A DNA stretch of 44,681 nt from Desulfobacteraceae bacterium (GTDB lineage: Bacteria > Desulfobacterota > Desulfobacteria > Desulfobacterales > Desulfosalsimonadaceae), in contig QZKW01000001.1 of assembly GCA_003599885.1 (NCBI GenBank), positions 1 through 44,681 on the forward strand, written 5' to 3'. Below, piece after piece: positions 34,595 through 43,843 of the stretch; positions within the stretch are counted from its first letter, which is position 1; each line of letters opens with the position of its first letter. Both the position numbers and the translations under genes were made by a program. The notes under the pieces are model-generated. The model did not search any database. It was not told the origin of the DNA and was given only the letters and a program-made list of their open reading frames with translations.

Positions 34595-36661
34595 ATGACA
34601 GAAAAAACAAGAAATGTCGCGTTTGTCGGACAAAGTGGGGCCGGAAAAACTTCCCTGGCAGAAGCAATGCTTTTTAATACAGGCGTCACCACACGGCTCG
34701 GCAGCGTGGATGCCGGCAATTCCGTGCTTGATTTTGAGCCTGAAGAACTCAAGCGCAAATCCAGCATCAGTACAGGTTTTCATCAGTTTGACTGGAAAAA
34801 ACACACCATCAGCTTTATTGACACTCCCGGTGATCAGAATTTTATTTCCGACACCAAATTGTGCATGCAGGCTGCCGACAGTGCCCTGCTGTTTATCGAC
34901 GCCATCGACGGGGTCAAATTCCAGTCCGAACTGACAAAGGAATTTGCCGATCAATATCAGCTTCCGGTAGCCTTGTTTATCAATAAACTCGATCGGGAAC
35001 GTGCGGATGTGCAGCGGGTGTTTCAGGAAGCAGGGGAAATTTTTGAACCCAAACCGATTCTGCTTCAGCTTCCGATTGGTAAAGAATCTGATTTTAAAGG
35101 CATTGTTGATCTGCTTCAAATGAAAGCCTGGACCTACGCCAACGGCAAGGCAACGGCCTGCGACATTCCGGCGGACATGCAGGAAACCGCTCAGCTTGAA
35201 CATGACGCACTGGTGGAAAATATTGCAGAAGCTGATGATCAGTTGATAGAAAAATATCTTGAAGGCGAGACTCTGACTGACGATGATCTGAAAAAAGCCC
35301 TGCAGAAGGGTATTCTGAACCGAACATTTATGCCCGTGCTCTGCGGATCAGCCACTGCAAATATCGGCGTCGATCTTCTGTGTAATTTTATCATCGATTC
35401 CATGCCCTCCCCTGTTGAAGCCAGTCCTAAAATTGCGATTGAGCCCGGCACAGGCAATGAAATTTCCGTCTCACCCAATGCGAATGATCCGTTTTCTGGA
35501 ATGGTCTTTAAGACGATTGCCGATCCTTTTGCCGGTCGTCTGACGGTTATCAAAGTCATTACCGGGAAACTGGGCAGCGACGGCACATTTTTAAATATTA
35601 ATAAAGACGCCAAAGAACGGTTCACCCAGCTTCTCAAGATCACCGGCAAGGAACAAAAACCCATTGACGGGGCTGGTCCCGGAGATATAGTGGCGGTCGC
35701 CAAATTGAAGGAAACCACCACCGGAGATACCCTTTGCGATCCAAGCCGCAAGATTCAATATAAAGTTGCAGAGCCGTTGGATGGTGTCATAACGTATGCC
35801 ATTGTTCCCAAAGCCCAGGGAGATGAAGAAAAGATTTATTCGTCCCTTTCCAAAATCATGGAAGAGGATCTGGCGATCCGTTTGCGACGCAGCGAGGCAA
35901 CCCGTGAAACTTTAATTACCGGTATGGGCCAGGTGCATATCGAAACCACTCTGGAAAAACTCAAACGCAAATACGGTGTGGAAGCATCTCTCAATCCCCA
36001 GAAAGTCCCCTACAAGGGCACGTTCAAGAAAAAAGTCCGTGTACAGGGAAGGCATAAAAAGCAAACCGGCGGACATGGTCAGTTCGGTGACTGCTGGGTT
36101 GAGTTTGAACCGATGCCAAGAGGCGGCGGGTTTGAATTTGTGGATAAAATTGTCGGCGGCGCCATCCCCAAAACCTATATTCCGGCGGTTGAAAAAGGCA
36201 TTATTGAAGCCACACAGCGCGGGGTTCTAGCAGGATTCCCCTGTGTCGACTATCGTGCGACCCTGGATTTCGGATCATTCCATGCCGTGGATTCATCGGA
36301 AATGGCGTTTAAGGTGGCCGGCTCACTGGCGTTTAAAAAAGCGGCGGAAGAATCGGGCATGACCCTGCTGGAACCCATTATGGAACTCGAAGTCGTAACC
36401 CCTGAGGATTATATGGGGGATATTATGGGCGATCTCAACAGCCGTCGCGGCAGGGTGCTGGGCATGGATTCCAAAGGGAAAAACCAGGTGGTCAAAGCCC
36501 TGGTGCCCATGTCTGAGGTTTTGACTTATGCACCGGATCTGCGGTCCATGACCGGAGGCCGGGGCGGATTTACCATGAAGTTCGTCCATTATGATGAGGT
36601 TCCGGCCCAGCTTTGCCAGAAAATTATCGATGAGGCCAACAAGGAACGCGAAAACGCCTGA
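34595..36661 (+). CDS. elongation factor G-like GTPase (EF-G paralogue)
   Basis: This 688-residue translational GTPase has G1 GQSGAGKT (12-19), G3 DTPGD (76-80) and G4 NKLD (130-133). EF-G domains II to V follow, including VEFEPMPRGGGFEF and the C-terminal domain with SRRGRVLGMDSKG. Canonical EF-G has GHIDAGKTT at G1 and a conserved switch I. Both differ here, placing it in the EF-G2 / EF-G-like group rather than the str-operon FusA. Ribosomal protein genes are absent nearby. A GAGGAG lies 13 bases before the ATG, and the gene has its own promoter and terminator. Confidence 0.88.
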   Translation: MTEKTRNVAFVGQSGAGKTSLAEAMLFNTGVTTRLGSVDAGNSVLDFEPEELKRKSSISTGFHQFDWKKHTISFIDTPGDQNFISDTKLCMQAADSALLFIDAIDGVKFQSELTKEFADQYQLPVALFINKLDRERADVQRVFQEAGEIFEPKPILLQLPIGKESDFKGIVDLLQMKAWTYANGKATACDIPADMQETAQLEHDALVENIAEADDQLIEKYLEGETLTDDDLKKALQKGILNRTFMPVLCGSATANIGVDLLCNFIIDSMPSPVEASPKIAIEPGTGNEISVSPNANDPFSGMVFKTIADPFAGRLTVIKVITGKLGSDGTFLNINKDAKERFTQLLKITGKEQKPIDGAGPGDIVAVAKLKETTTGDTLCDPSRKIQYKVAEPLDGVITYAIVPKAQGDEEKIYSSLSKIMEEDLAIRLRRSEATRETLITGMGQVHIETTLEKLKRKYGVEASLNPQKVPYKGTFKKKVRVQGRHKKQTGGHGQFGDCWVEFEPMPRGGGFEFVDKIVGGAIPKTYIPAVEKGIIEATQRGVLAGFPCVDYRATLDFGSFHAVDSSEMAFKVAGSLAFKKAAEESGMTLLEPIMELEVVTPEDYMGDIMGDLNSRRGRVLGMDSKGKNQVVKALVPMSEVLTYAPDLRSMTGGRGGFTMKFVHYDEVPAQLCQKIIDEANKERENA

Positions 36662-36733
36662 TGATGGTTTTAAAAAAAGTTGGTTTTAATAAAGGGGTTC
36701 TCTCAGCCCTTTTAATAATCAATTCATTCTATG

Positions 36734-36776
36734 CCGCTGGACCGGGGTCTTTCCCGGCCAGCGGTTTTTTTATTTT
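36734..36776 (+). terminator. intrinsic terminator after the EF-G-like gene
   Basis: CCGCTGG...CCAGCGG, extended inside by CCGGG/CCCGG, forms a strong GC-rich hairpin followed by TTTTTTTATTTT. It lies 73 bp after the stop codon. Confidence 0.88.
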
Positions 36777-36826
36777 ATTTTTTTACAGTTGAATAAACGA
36801 ACAGTTGCGTTGAAAAAGGAACAATA

Positions 36827-37888
36827 ATGGACAACATTTTTGAACAGCTCAGGCAGAGACTGGATGATATGGGCACCGGTTTTCCGGCGACCAAAAGCAA
36901 GGTGGAAATAAAGGTTCTCAAACAGATGTTTTCGCAAAGCGATGCGGAAATGTTTCTGATGATGACGCCGATGCTTGAAACCTCGGACAGTGTGGCCGAG
37001 CGTCTGAATCTGCCCAAGGACTCCTCGGCCGCCCATCTGGAGGACATGGCAACCCGGGGGCTTCTGTTCCGGCAGAAAAAGGACGGGTTTTCCCGGTACG
37101 GATCGGTTCCCTTTGTGGTGGGTGTGTATGAATTCCAGCTCAATAGAGTGGATGAGACCCTTGCCCGGGATCTGGAGGAATATTACCATGAGGCCCTGGG
37201 TAAATCCTTTATGGCCTGGGGCACACCGGTCTTAAGAACCATCCCCGTCAACCGGGAACTGGTCAGCGAATGGCCGATCTCGCCCTATGAAGACGTGATG
37301 AAAATTTTTGATGACCAGAAAACGATTGCCGTGGCACCCTGCATTTGCCGGTCAACCGCCCGGAAACTCGGGCAGGGGTGTGACAAACCCTCAGAAGCCT
37401 GTTTCCTGTTCGGTTCCCATGCCAGCTATTATGTGGACAATCATATGGGACGGTATATCGACAAGGAAGATGCCAAGGAGATTGCCCGGAAAAATGAGGC
37501 TGCCGGCCTGGTGATGCAGCCGTTCAACTCCCAGCATGTCGGCGGGATGTGCAGTTGCTGCGGGGATTGCTGCGGCATTCTCAGATCGCTCAAAAAACAG
37601 GACAACCCGGCAGCAGCGGTTAAAAGTAATTATTTTGCCCAAATTGATGCTGACGAATGCGTGGGGTGTGAAACCTGCGTCGACCGCTGCCAGATGGAAG
37701 CCATCACCATGAAAGATGAAAAAGCCGTTATCGAGCTGAAACGATGCATCGGCTGCGGATTGTGTGTTTCCACCTGTCCCACGGATGCGGTCCGTTTGAT
37801 AAAAAAATCCGAAGAGGATCAATATATACCGCCCAGAACCGGAATGGAAACCTATATCCGGATTGCCCAGGAACGGGGGAAACTATAA
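36827..37888 (+). CDS. 4Fe-4S ferredoxin-domain protein with N-terminal winged-helix-like region
   Basis: This 353-residue protein has an N-terminal helical part (about 25-85) resembling a winged helix, with SVAERLNLPKDSSAAHLEDM and RGLLFRQKKDG. A cysteine cluster follows (APCICR, QGC, EAC at 170-192), then a dense CSCCGDCC (242-249). The C-terminal dicluster ferredoxin domain has Cys 278, 281, 284, 288 and 307, 310, 313, 317. It is soluble and probably redox-active, and could bind three or more clusters. It stands alone between a terminator and a convergent gene. The electron partner is unknown. Confidence 0.85.
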   Translation: MDNIFEQLRQRLDDMGTGFPATKSKVEIKVLKQMFSQSDAEMFLMMTPMLETSDSVAERLNLPKDSSAAHLEDMATRGLLFRQKKDGFSRYGSVPFVVGVYEFQLNRVDETLARDLEEYYHEALGKSFMAWGTPVLRTIPVNRELVSEWPISPYEDVMKIFDDQKTIAVAPCICRSTARKLGQGCDKPSEACFLFGSHASYYVDNHMGRYIDKEDAKEIARKNEAAGLVMQPFNSQHVGGMCSCCGDCCGILRSLKKQDNPAAAVKSNYFAQIDADECVGCETCVDRCQMEAITMKDEKAVIELKRCIGCGLCVSTCPTDAVRLIKKSEEDQYIPPRTGMETYIRIAQERGKL

Positions 37889-37901
37889 TATTGCATATAG
37901 G

Positions 37902-37922
37902 GTTCAGCCTGATAGCCTGAAC
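37902..37922. terminator. weak hairpin between convergent genes
   Basis: GTTCAG and CTGAAC pair around a 9-base loop between the ferredoxin gene and the convergent SRPBCC-like gene. There is no clear T-run on either side, so a terminator role is only possible. Confidence 0.25.
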
Positions 37923-37926
37923 AAGT

Positions 37927-38442
37927 TTAACCTGTTTTCAGCATGTTGCCGGTTTCGAGATAATGTTTTGCTGATTCTCCCAGAAACTGGAGCATTCCGG
38001 TCATACGGGTCTTCAGGTCTGCATCGGCCAAGAGATTTCCCTGTTCGTTCAAGGCAGTAAATGTCAGTTGCCAGTCCGCTTTTGAAGCGCCGTTATCAGA
38101 ATCAGCAATTTCAAGTTCAAATTTTCCTGTCCCGGCATTACCGTAAATCAGCAGGGCGTGAAACCGGCGGGATTGTTTGTCGTAGAGAGTGGTATGCCAA
38201 TAGGTATCAATTTCAGGCGCATTCAACACAAACAGGCCGGAGAGTTTTTCCTTGAAAATGCAGTTGTTTTCATTTTTGCCGCTGTCCGAATAAATCATCT
38301 CATACTGCCACTGATCAATCCATTTCAGTTCTTCTTTCGGACAGGCCAGCGCAAACACGGCATCCGGGTCAGCCTGAATCCGGATGGCGAACTGTGCCGA
38401 AACCCTGGCGGCAGAAAAGTTTTTACCGTTTGCTTCCGTCAT
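37927..38442 (-). CDS. SRPBCC-like (START/polyketide-cyclase fold) protein
   Basis: This 171-residue protein starts with a strand containing FAIRIQADPDAVFALACP, typical of the START/Bet v1 fold in which a ligand pocket is covered by a long C-terminal helix. Alternating strands (WQYEMIYSD, NCIFKEKLSGLFVL, TYWHTTLYD, RRFHALLIYG, KADWQLTFTAL) and a final helix fit the fold. No catalytic residues stand out. An AAGGAG lies before the ATG. It is divergent from the AraC-type regulator gene, 161 bp away, and could be its target. Confidence 0.65.
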   Translation of the reverse strand: MTEANGKNFSAARVSAQFAIRIQADPDAVFALACPKEELKWIDQWQYEMIYSDSGKNENNCIFKEKLSGLFVLNAPEIDTYWHTTLYDKQSRRFHALLIYGNAGTGKFELEIADSDNGASKADWQLTFTALNEQGNLLADADLKTRMTGMLQFLGESAKHYLETGNMLKTG

Positions 38443-38603
38443 GATGATGCTCCTTTTGTTATATGGTTGAATATGAACAAATTATGTCCGATCATACACC
38501 ATCAAAATTTTAGAATCTTGATCACAGGTGAAAATTTTTTGTTATTTTGCGAAAGAATGATCATTAAACAGTCCGGAAAACTGGCACCTGCCGGAGCGCT
38601 TCT

Positions 38604-39662
38604 GTGAATCAATCACATAAAATTAAGAAGAAACACTTAAAACCAACTGTTTCCAAAGCATTGCTGCATGTGCTGGCGAAGCTTTCAGAAAAAAGAGGCA
38701 TCCATTTTGATAAGATTTGCGAGGCGGCTGGCGTTCGCGCGGCTGTTTTGTCAAAATCCGATGAACGGATCAGCGCAGAGCAATTTTTACGGACTTGGGA
38801 TCTTGCGGAGCAGGCAGCGGAGGATAAAAATTTCGGGCTTCACTTTGGTAGTGAGCTCGCGGGCAATTATCTTGGCGGAAACATTTTAATCAATTTGATG
38901 GCCAATTCCGCCACCATCGGCAATGTCTTAAAAATATTCTGCAAATATCACCTCCTGATGGAAGACGCCGTTTTGCCGAAAATGGCAATCGATGATCATG
39001 CCGTCGTTATATGGTGGGAACTTTTTATTCCAGGGGTTGCAATTCCCAGACAGTACGCGGAAGCGGTATTGTGCGCGTCAACGGAAATTCTCCGGGCTGT
39101 TTCCGAAAATCATTTGAATCCCGAAACCGTCAGTTTCACCCACTCGCCTCCGGATGATATCCGCGAGCATGAGGTGATTTTCAGAACCCGGCTACTGTTT
39201 GACCAGCCGGAAAACGCCCTGACCATTTCCAGGGAAAATTTTGACCGCCCTATTCTTTTAGCCAGCCGCGAATTGTTTGACGCGCTCGAACCATTTGCCG
39301 AGAAGCGCCTGCATCAGATGTATTTTCCCGGATCCTGGTCGGATAAGGTAAGGCAGGAAGTATATTCATTGCTGTCCCGGGGGGAAATCCCGAATATTGA
39401 AACCATTGCTGTCAATCTGGCGTCAGGTTCCCGAACCCTTCAGATGAAGCTGCGAAGAGAGGACACAACCTTCACGCAGCTCCTTGACCAGATCCGAAAA
39501 AAAACCGCACTGGCATACCTGAATGATCCGGAAGTTTCCATCTGCGATATCGCCCTGCTGTTAGGGTTTTCAGAACAAAGCGCATTTAACCATGCCTTTA
39601 AACGATGGACCGGGACAACCCCGGGAAAATACAAAAAAGACGGGGTGGGCCAGGATAATTAA
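38604..39662 (+). CDS. AraC family transcriptional regulator (OruR/ToxT-like architecture)
   Basis: This 352-residue protein has an Arabinose_bd_2-type N-terminal domain (about 20-205) with AEQFLRTWDLAEQ and FGLHFGSELAG. A C-terminal two-helix-turn-helix AraC domain follows (about 250-345): IETIAVNLASGSRTLQMKLR and VSICDIALLLGFSEQSAFNHAFKRWTG. The final block TTPGKYKK is standard. The start is GTG. It is divergent from the SRPBCC-like gene, the usual position for a regulator of its neighbour. The effector is unknown. Confidence 0.9.
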   Translation: MNQSHKIKKKHLKPTVSKALLHVLAKLSEKRGIHFDKICEAAGVRAAVLSKSDERISAEQFLRTWDLAEQAAEDKNFGLHFGSELAGNYLGGNILINLMANSATIGNVLKIFCKYHLLMEDAVLPKMAIDDHAVVIWWELFIPGVAIPRQYAEAVLCASTEILRAVSENHLNPETVSFTHSPPDDIREHEVIFRTRLLFDQPENALTISRENFDRPILLASRELFDALEPFAEKRLHQMYFPGSWSDKVRQEVYSLLSRGEIPNIETIAVNLASGSRTLQMKLRREDTTFTQLLDQIRKKTALAYLNDPEVSICDIALLLGFSEQSAFNHAFKRWTGTTPGKYKKDGVGQDN

Positions 39663-40019
39663 GTCGATGCATACATAAAACGTCTTTTGGTCCGACAAGA
39701 ATTCGTGCGACCCAACGGCCCAACGTGATGCGAATTTCGATCCCGTCATTTTTAGGCACCATGATAGCATTTAGCGGACATCCTCAATTCCATCTCTACG
39801 ATTTTTCAAATCCCAAAAAATAACTTATACATTCCTGCAAACAGAGGGCCTGTTGAAACTTGACATAAAAGCTGATTCCTGAGATACATTAAGTCCTGAA
39901 AAGCAACGTCCTATTTCTATTCCTTGCGCGGAGCCCGACCTCTGTTGCTTGGCTGCCTCCGGTCACCAGGTCGCCTATCCGCTATTCTATGTGATTTTTT
40001 CTATTAAAAGGTACTTCAA
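39663..40019. other. intergenic region before the hybrid kinase
   Basis: No gene was recognised. TTGACA at 39860-39865 with TACATT at 39885-39890 is a weak promoter candidate (19-bp spacing). The minus strand at about 39660-39760 has a short open stretch without homology I can name. Confidence 0.35.
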
Positions 40020-42023
40020 ATGTCCGCAAATCCCCCAATTGAAGAACTTGAATCCCGCATCAGGATACTTGAAAATGAGGCGAAACAATCCCGGCACAAA
40101 ATTGAGGCTCTTCAGAAAAGCGAGGCATATCTTCAAGCGATTCTCAACAATACGAACCTGCCTATCTACCTGAAAGATCATGACTACAGATACATTTTTG
40201 TTAATCGTCAGTATGAAAAGCTGGCCCATGTCACCCTGGATGAAATCAGGGGAAAGGAAGATTACGATATCTTCCCCGCGCCGGTTGCCGAACTGTTTCG
40301 TTCCCAGGATGAAGAAGTCCGAGAATGTAAAGCTCTGGTGGAATTTACCGAGACAGTGCCCTTGCCGGATGGCGAACTTACCTTTATCACGGCAAAATTT
40401 CCGTTGTATGACGCTGCCGGGAATCTCTACGCACTGGGCGGTGTCTGCACCGACATCACCGGTCTCAAAAGGACGGAGGAAGCGCTGAAGGAATCTGAAA
40501 AAAAATACCGTCAAATATATGATAATTTACTTGATGCATACTATGAAGCAAGCATTGATGGAATTATTTTAGAGATCAGTCCTTCGATTGAAAATTTTTC
40601 TAAATACAAGCAGGAAGAGCTTATTGGAAACTCCCTGTATCAGCTTTATACAAATCCTGATGAAAGAGATGGACTCGTAAAGAGGATCGTGAGAGATGGG
40701 CGTGTAAGTGAATATGAACTCCATCTTACCGATAAGGACGGTGCTCAGCTTATTTGTTCGATTAACACAATGCTGGTCAAAGATGATAAAGGAGAGCCGC
40801 ATAAATTGGTTGGTGTTGTGCGCGATATTTCTGAACGAAAGCGGGTAGAAAAGGAAAAAAAGGAATTAAAAGAACGGCTTGTCCGATCCCAGAAAATGGA
40901 ATCATTAGGTATTCTTGCAGGCGGCGTTGCCCATGATTTGAACAATGTTCTGTCTGGAATTGTAAGCTATCCGGATTTGTTATTAATTGACATTCCTGTC
41001 GATAGCCCCTTAAGAAAACCCCTTTTAACCATACAAAAATCAGGCCAGAAGGCAGCAGACATTGTTCAGGATTTGTTAACACTTGCCAGGCGAGGTGTTA
41101 GCACTTCAGAGGTGTTGAACTTAAATGACATCATTTTAGATTATTTAAAATCCCCTGAATATCATCAATTATTGAATTACCATCCAGCCGTATCTGTTGA
41201 AACAAATCTTGAAAATGGGTTGCTGAATATCAAAGGCTCACCAATTCATCTGAAAAAAGTAATTATGAATCTTGTTTCCAATGCTGCGGAGGCCCAATCA
41301 TCCTCTGGGAAAATCATCATTTCTACACATAATAAATATATCGATATTCCCATCAAGGAATATGAAGAAATTCGAGAAGGAGATTATGCTGTGCTGGAAG
41401 TCGCCGATAATGGGGCAGGCATAGCTTATGAAGATCTCAACAGAATATTTGAGCCGTTTTACTCCAAAAAGGTGATGGGCAGAAGCGGCACCGGACTTGG
41501 AATGGCGGTTGTATGGGGCTCGGTCCAGGATCACAACGGGTATATCAACGTAGAAAGCACAGAAGGAGAAGGAACAACCTTTTATCTTTATTTTCCTGTA
41601 ATAAGAGAAAAGCTTGCAAAGGAAAAAAACTTTATTCCAATCGAAGCTTATATGGGTAACAACGAATCAATCCTTGTTGTTGACGACATCAAAGAGCAGC
41701 GGGAAATTGCGACAAACCTACTGAGCAGATTGAATTATTCGGTATCCTCTGTTTCAAGTGGAGAGGCAGCAGTTGAGTACATGAAAACCAACACGGCAGA
41801 TTTGTTGTTCCTGGACATGATAATGGGCCCTGGCATTGATGGTTTGGACACATTCAAGAAAATAATCGCCTACCATCCCCATCAAAAAGCCGTCATTGCA
41901 AGTGGGTTTTCAGAAACCGATCGAGTGAAGGAGGCTCAGAAGCTTGGCGTTGGCCAATATATTAAAAAACCATACACGCTTGAGAAAATAGGAATTGCAG
42001 TAAAAGAAGAATTGAAAAAATGA
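40020..42023 (+). CDS. PAS-PAS hybrid sensor histidine kinase with C-terminal receiver
   Basis: This 667-residue soluble kinase has a short coiled-coil (1-35), two PAS domains (about 36-150 and 160-275) and a HisKA with phospho-accepting His305 in GGVAHDLNNVLSG. The ATPase domain has N box VIMNLVSNAAEA (414-425), G1 ADNGAGI (462-468) and G2 GTGLGM. A receiver domain follows (about 548-665) with Asp555-Asp556, acceptor Asp599 and Lys650. There are no membrane segments, so it senses a cytoplasmic signal through PAS. No separate response-regulator gene is adjacent. Confidence 0.92.
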   Translation: MSANPPIEELESRIRILENEAKQSRHKIEALQKSEAYLQAILNNTNLPIYLKDHDYRYIFVNRQYEKLAHVTLDEIRGKEDYDIFPAPVAELFRSQDEEVRECKALVEFTETVPLPDGELTFITAKFPLYDAAGNLYALGGVCTDITGLKRTEEALKESEKKYRQIYDNLLDAYYEASIDGIILEISPSIENFSKYKQEELIGNSLYQLYTNPDERDGLVKRIVRDGRVSEYELHLTDKDGAQLICSINTMLVKDDKGEPHKLVGVVRDISERKRVEKEKKELKERLVRSQKMESLGILAGGVAHDLNNVLSGIVSYPDLLLIDIPVDSPLRKPLLTIQKSGQKAADIVQDLLTLARRGVSTSEVLNLNDIILDYLKSPEYHQLLNYHPAVSVETNLENGLLNIKGSPIHLKKVIMNLVSNAAEAQSSSGKIIISTHNKYIDIPIKEYEEIREGDYAVLEVADNGAGIAYEDLNRIFEPFYSKKVMGRSGTGLGMAVVWGSVQDHNGYINVESTEGEGTTFYLYFPVIREKLAKEKNFIPIEAYMGNNESILVVDDIKEQREIATNLLSRLNYSVSSVSSGEAAVEYMKTNTADLLFLDMIMGPGIDGLDTFKKIIAYHPHQKAVIASGFSETDRVKEAQKLGVGQYIKKPYTLEKIGIAVKEELKK

Positions 42024-42485
42024 ATTATTTAAGATGGTTACAGTTTAACAGTGTGTTCTTTGGAATTGAATTTTTTAAAAACAATATCCTATCCCTGAAT
42101 ACAGAATACAAGAAAAAACCCTCATACCTTTTCCAGTCTACATATTCCGGATAAATCCCAAAGATGTCGTTTCCGGCTTAAACCGACAGTAATTCAGAAA
42201 TATTCAAAAGTGCTATCGATAAATTTTAAGTAACATCATCTGTTTTTTTGGACATACAAGATGTGGGCAGCACTTAATTTTGAAAAGACTTCGTGACAAC
42301 ATTAAATTTTGAAAAAAAGCTGGGATATCAAATCTTTTTGGGGTACTGGATACCCAAGTATGCTTGCCAAAAATGGCAATATTGTGACCTACCATAATCC
42401 TGCACATTGAATCAGAAAATGTTCAGTTTATAAAAGATTGAAGCCGTTATTTCTATGGTCAGAGGGATCGCTTTCACCTTGTTCC
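42024..42485. other. gene-free stretch
   Basis: About 460 AT-rich bases without a supported gene. A near-repeat TTAATTTTGAAAA / TTAAATTTTGAAAA occurs near 42276-42316, and a small hairpin GGGTA-N5-TACCC near 42341-42355. Nothing firm. Confidence 0.4.
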
Positions 42486-42905
42486 TTAAATTTTAAACCA
42501 TGCTTTCATTTTCTTGTTCAATTCTGTTTTGTCTTCATCAGACAGTTTATTGGAAAATGGCGCAACGCGGAGCGATATGGTATTTCCATTATTCCAGGGC
42601 CACCAGGCGCAGCAAATAAAAATATCTTGATTCGGATCTGAAGCAAAAAGAAGCTGGCGCGGCATGAGTCCACCGAAATGACTAATGGCATCAAGCACAC
42701 TATCTGATGCATCTTCGGTATTTGAATCATCCCAAACTGTATTAAGATGTTGTTTTAGAAACAGAAAAATATCATCTTTGTTCTCTCTTTTAAATGCGGT
42801 TAAAACAGCATCAAATCGGCCATCCCACTTCCACGTCAATTGATCCTGAAATGCATTTACAAATTCTATGCAAGTGTTTTCAATGTGTGTGATGAAATCG
42901 TTCAT
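42486..42905 (-). CDS. hypothetical protein, 139 residues
   Basis: This soluble, acidic protein starts with helical, hydrophobic-polar regular stretches (ITHIENTCIEFVNAFQ, FDAVLTAFKRENKDDIFLFLK). The middle part has GGLMPRQLLFASDPNQDIFI, followed by an aromatic CCAWWPWNN and a final helical tail rich in lysine. The gene has a GGAGAC just before its ATG. Codon use and pattern look genuine, but no family was recognised. It is isolated, on the opposite strand to its neighbours. Confidence 0.6.
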   Translation of the reverse strand: MNDFITHIENTCIEFVNAFQDQLTWKWDGRFDAVLTAFKRENKDDIFLFLKQHLNTVWDDSNTEDASDSVLDAISHFGGLMPRQLLFASDPNQDIFICCAWWPWNNGNTISLRVAPFSNKLSDEDKTELNKKMKAWFKI

Positions 42906-42981
42906 TCTGGTCTCCTATGATCAACCATTAAACTGTATCGTAGCCTATGCTCGGTTATCCTGATATATTAATACATAAAAT

Positions 42982-43188
42982 GTGATGATATTTTACGCTT
43001 GTTCAGTCAAAATTCTTTTAACCAGACAAAAATCAAACCAGAAAGGAGGGACAATCATCATCACAGGATTGTTTGTTGCCATGGCCATTTTTGCCATCAT
43101 GAAGATAGCCTATTGTTCGGCCACAAACCAGACCGAGACTATTCTCTTCGGCAATGATCCATCTCATGAAATCGAAGCCGATCAATAA
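42982..43188 (+). CDS. small membrane protein
   Basis: The frame encodes a hydrophobic segment (GLFVAMAIFAIMKIAYC) and a polar acidic tail ending SHEIEADQ. The ATG at 42982 has no ribosome-binding site, but a strong AAAGGAGGG lies at 43042-43050. This suggests the real protein is about 40-45 residues, starting at a non-ATG codon just after it (ATC at 43057/43060 or TTG at 43069). It would be a single-pass membrane peptide. Function unknown; the coordinates give the longest frame. Confidence 0.45.
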   Translation: MMIFYACSVKILLTRQKSNQKGGTIIITGLFVAMAIFAIMKIAYCSATNQTETILFGNDPSHEIEADQ

Positions 43189-43478
43189 GTCTTTCAGAAC
43201 AAATAAGCCTGCTTGGCCCGGTTTTCTTCATGAAAATGGGGACTGGTTTTATGGTTACCATTCGTTAACTTCTCCTTACAAGCAGTTTGCTCCTTGAGTG
43301 GTACCCGGCTCCATTTGACTATGATTATTTGCTGTATATATTTTATTCAAACAATGGAATTTAATATTTCTGTTGTGGAAATCTTAAAAACCGGACCCGT
43401 CGAAGGTACCGGTATGGTTACGGTTAGCGTTATTATTTTTCCTCAAATCCTGCGGGTAAATGAGAGGAGGTGTTTGAA

Positions 43479-43706
43479 ATGAATATTATGGAATTATTTA
43501 AAAGAGATAAGCATGATAAAGATATGCTGTTAAGAGATATAACCGGAGAGTGTGAAGGTGAGTGCCGCGACCGGGTCAGGGAAGGAGAAGATGATCGTCA
43601 GCACAAAATCGATCTGACTCCCTTTGAAGAAATCAAATCATATCCGAACGTGACATGGGCGCACAACCGAAACGAGACCCCCGACGTATGGGGAGGGATT
43701 GCATAA
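43479..43706 (+). CDS. small acidic hypothetical protein
   Basis: This 75-residue protein begins MNIMELFKRDKHDKD after a strong GAGAGGAGG ribosome-binding site. It is highly charged, has two cysteines (GECEGEC) and ends with WAHNRNETPDVWGGIA. The composition suggests a small soluble protein, possibly metal-binding through the cysteine pair. No family was recognised. It lies in a run of short ORFs in the same direction. Confidence 0.5.
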   Translation: MNIMELFKRDKHDKDMLLRDITGECEGECRDRVREGEDDRQHKIDLTPFEEIKSYPNVTWAHNRNETPDVWGGIA

Positions 43707-43729
43707 TTCAACCCCATGGAAAAACAGAA

Positions 43730-43753
43730 CTCCCTGCAGAATGTTGCAGGGAG
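43730..43753 (+). terminator. hairpin after the small acidic ORF
   Basis: CTCCCTGCA and TGCAGGGAG form a perfect 9-bp stem with a 6-base loop, 23 bp after the stop. A TTTTT comes only about 17 bases later, so it may be an RNA-stabilising hairpin rather than a full terminator. Confidence 0.4.
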
Positions 43754-43843
43754 GCTCTTCCGGTTAAATTTTTCTCTCAATCCGGGATTTTAGTTTTTGA
43801 AAAACCGGGGAACGCACGGTCAGAAAAAAAGGAGGGACCGGTG

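Noticed and set aside
34559-35203. 214-residue minus-strand frame antisense to the EF-G-like gene
   Set aside because: It lies wholly within and just before a well-supported gene, has no recognisable family and is explained by codon bias.
36770-37189. Minus-strand frames of 122-139 residues over the ferredoxin gene start
   Set aside because: They are antisense to a clear gene, with no ribosome-binding site or recognisable domain.
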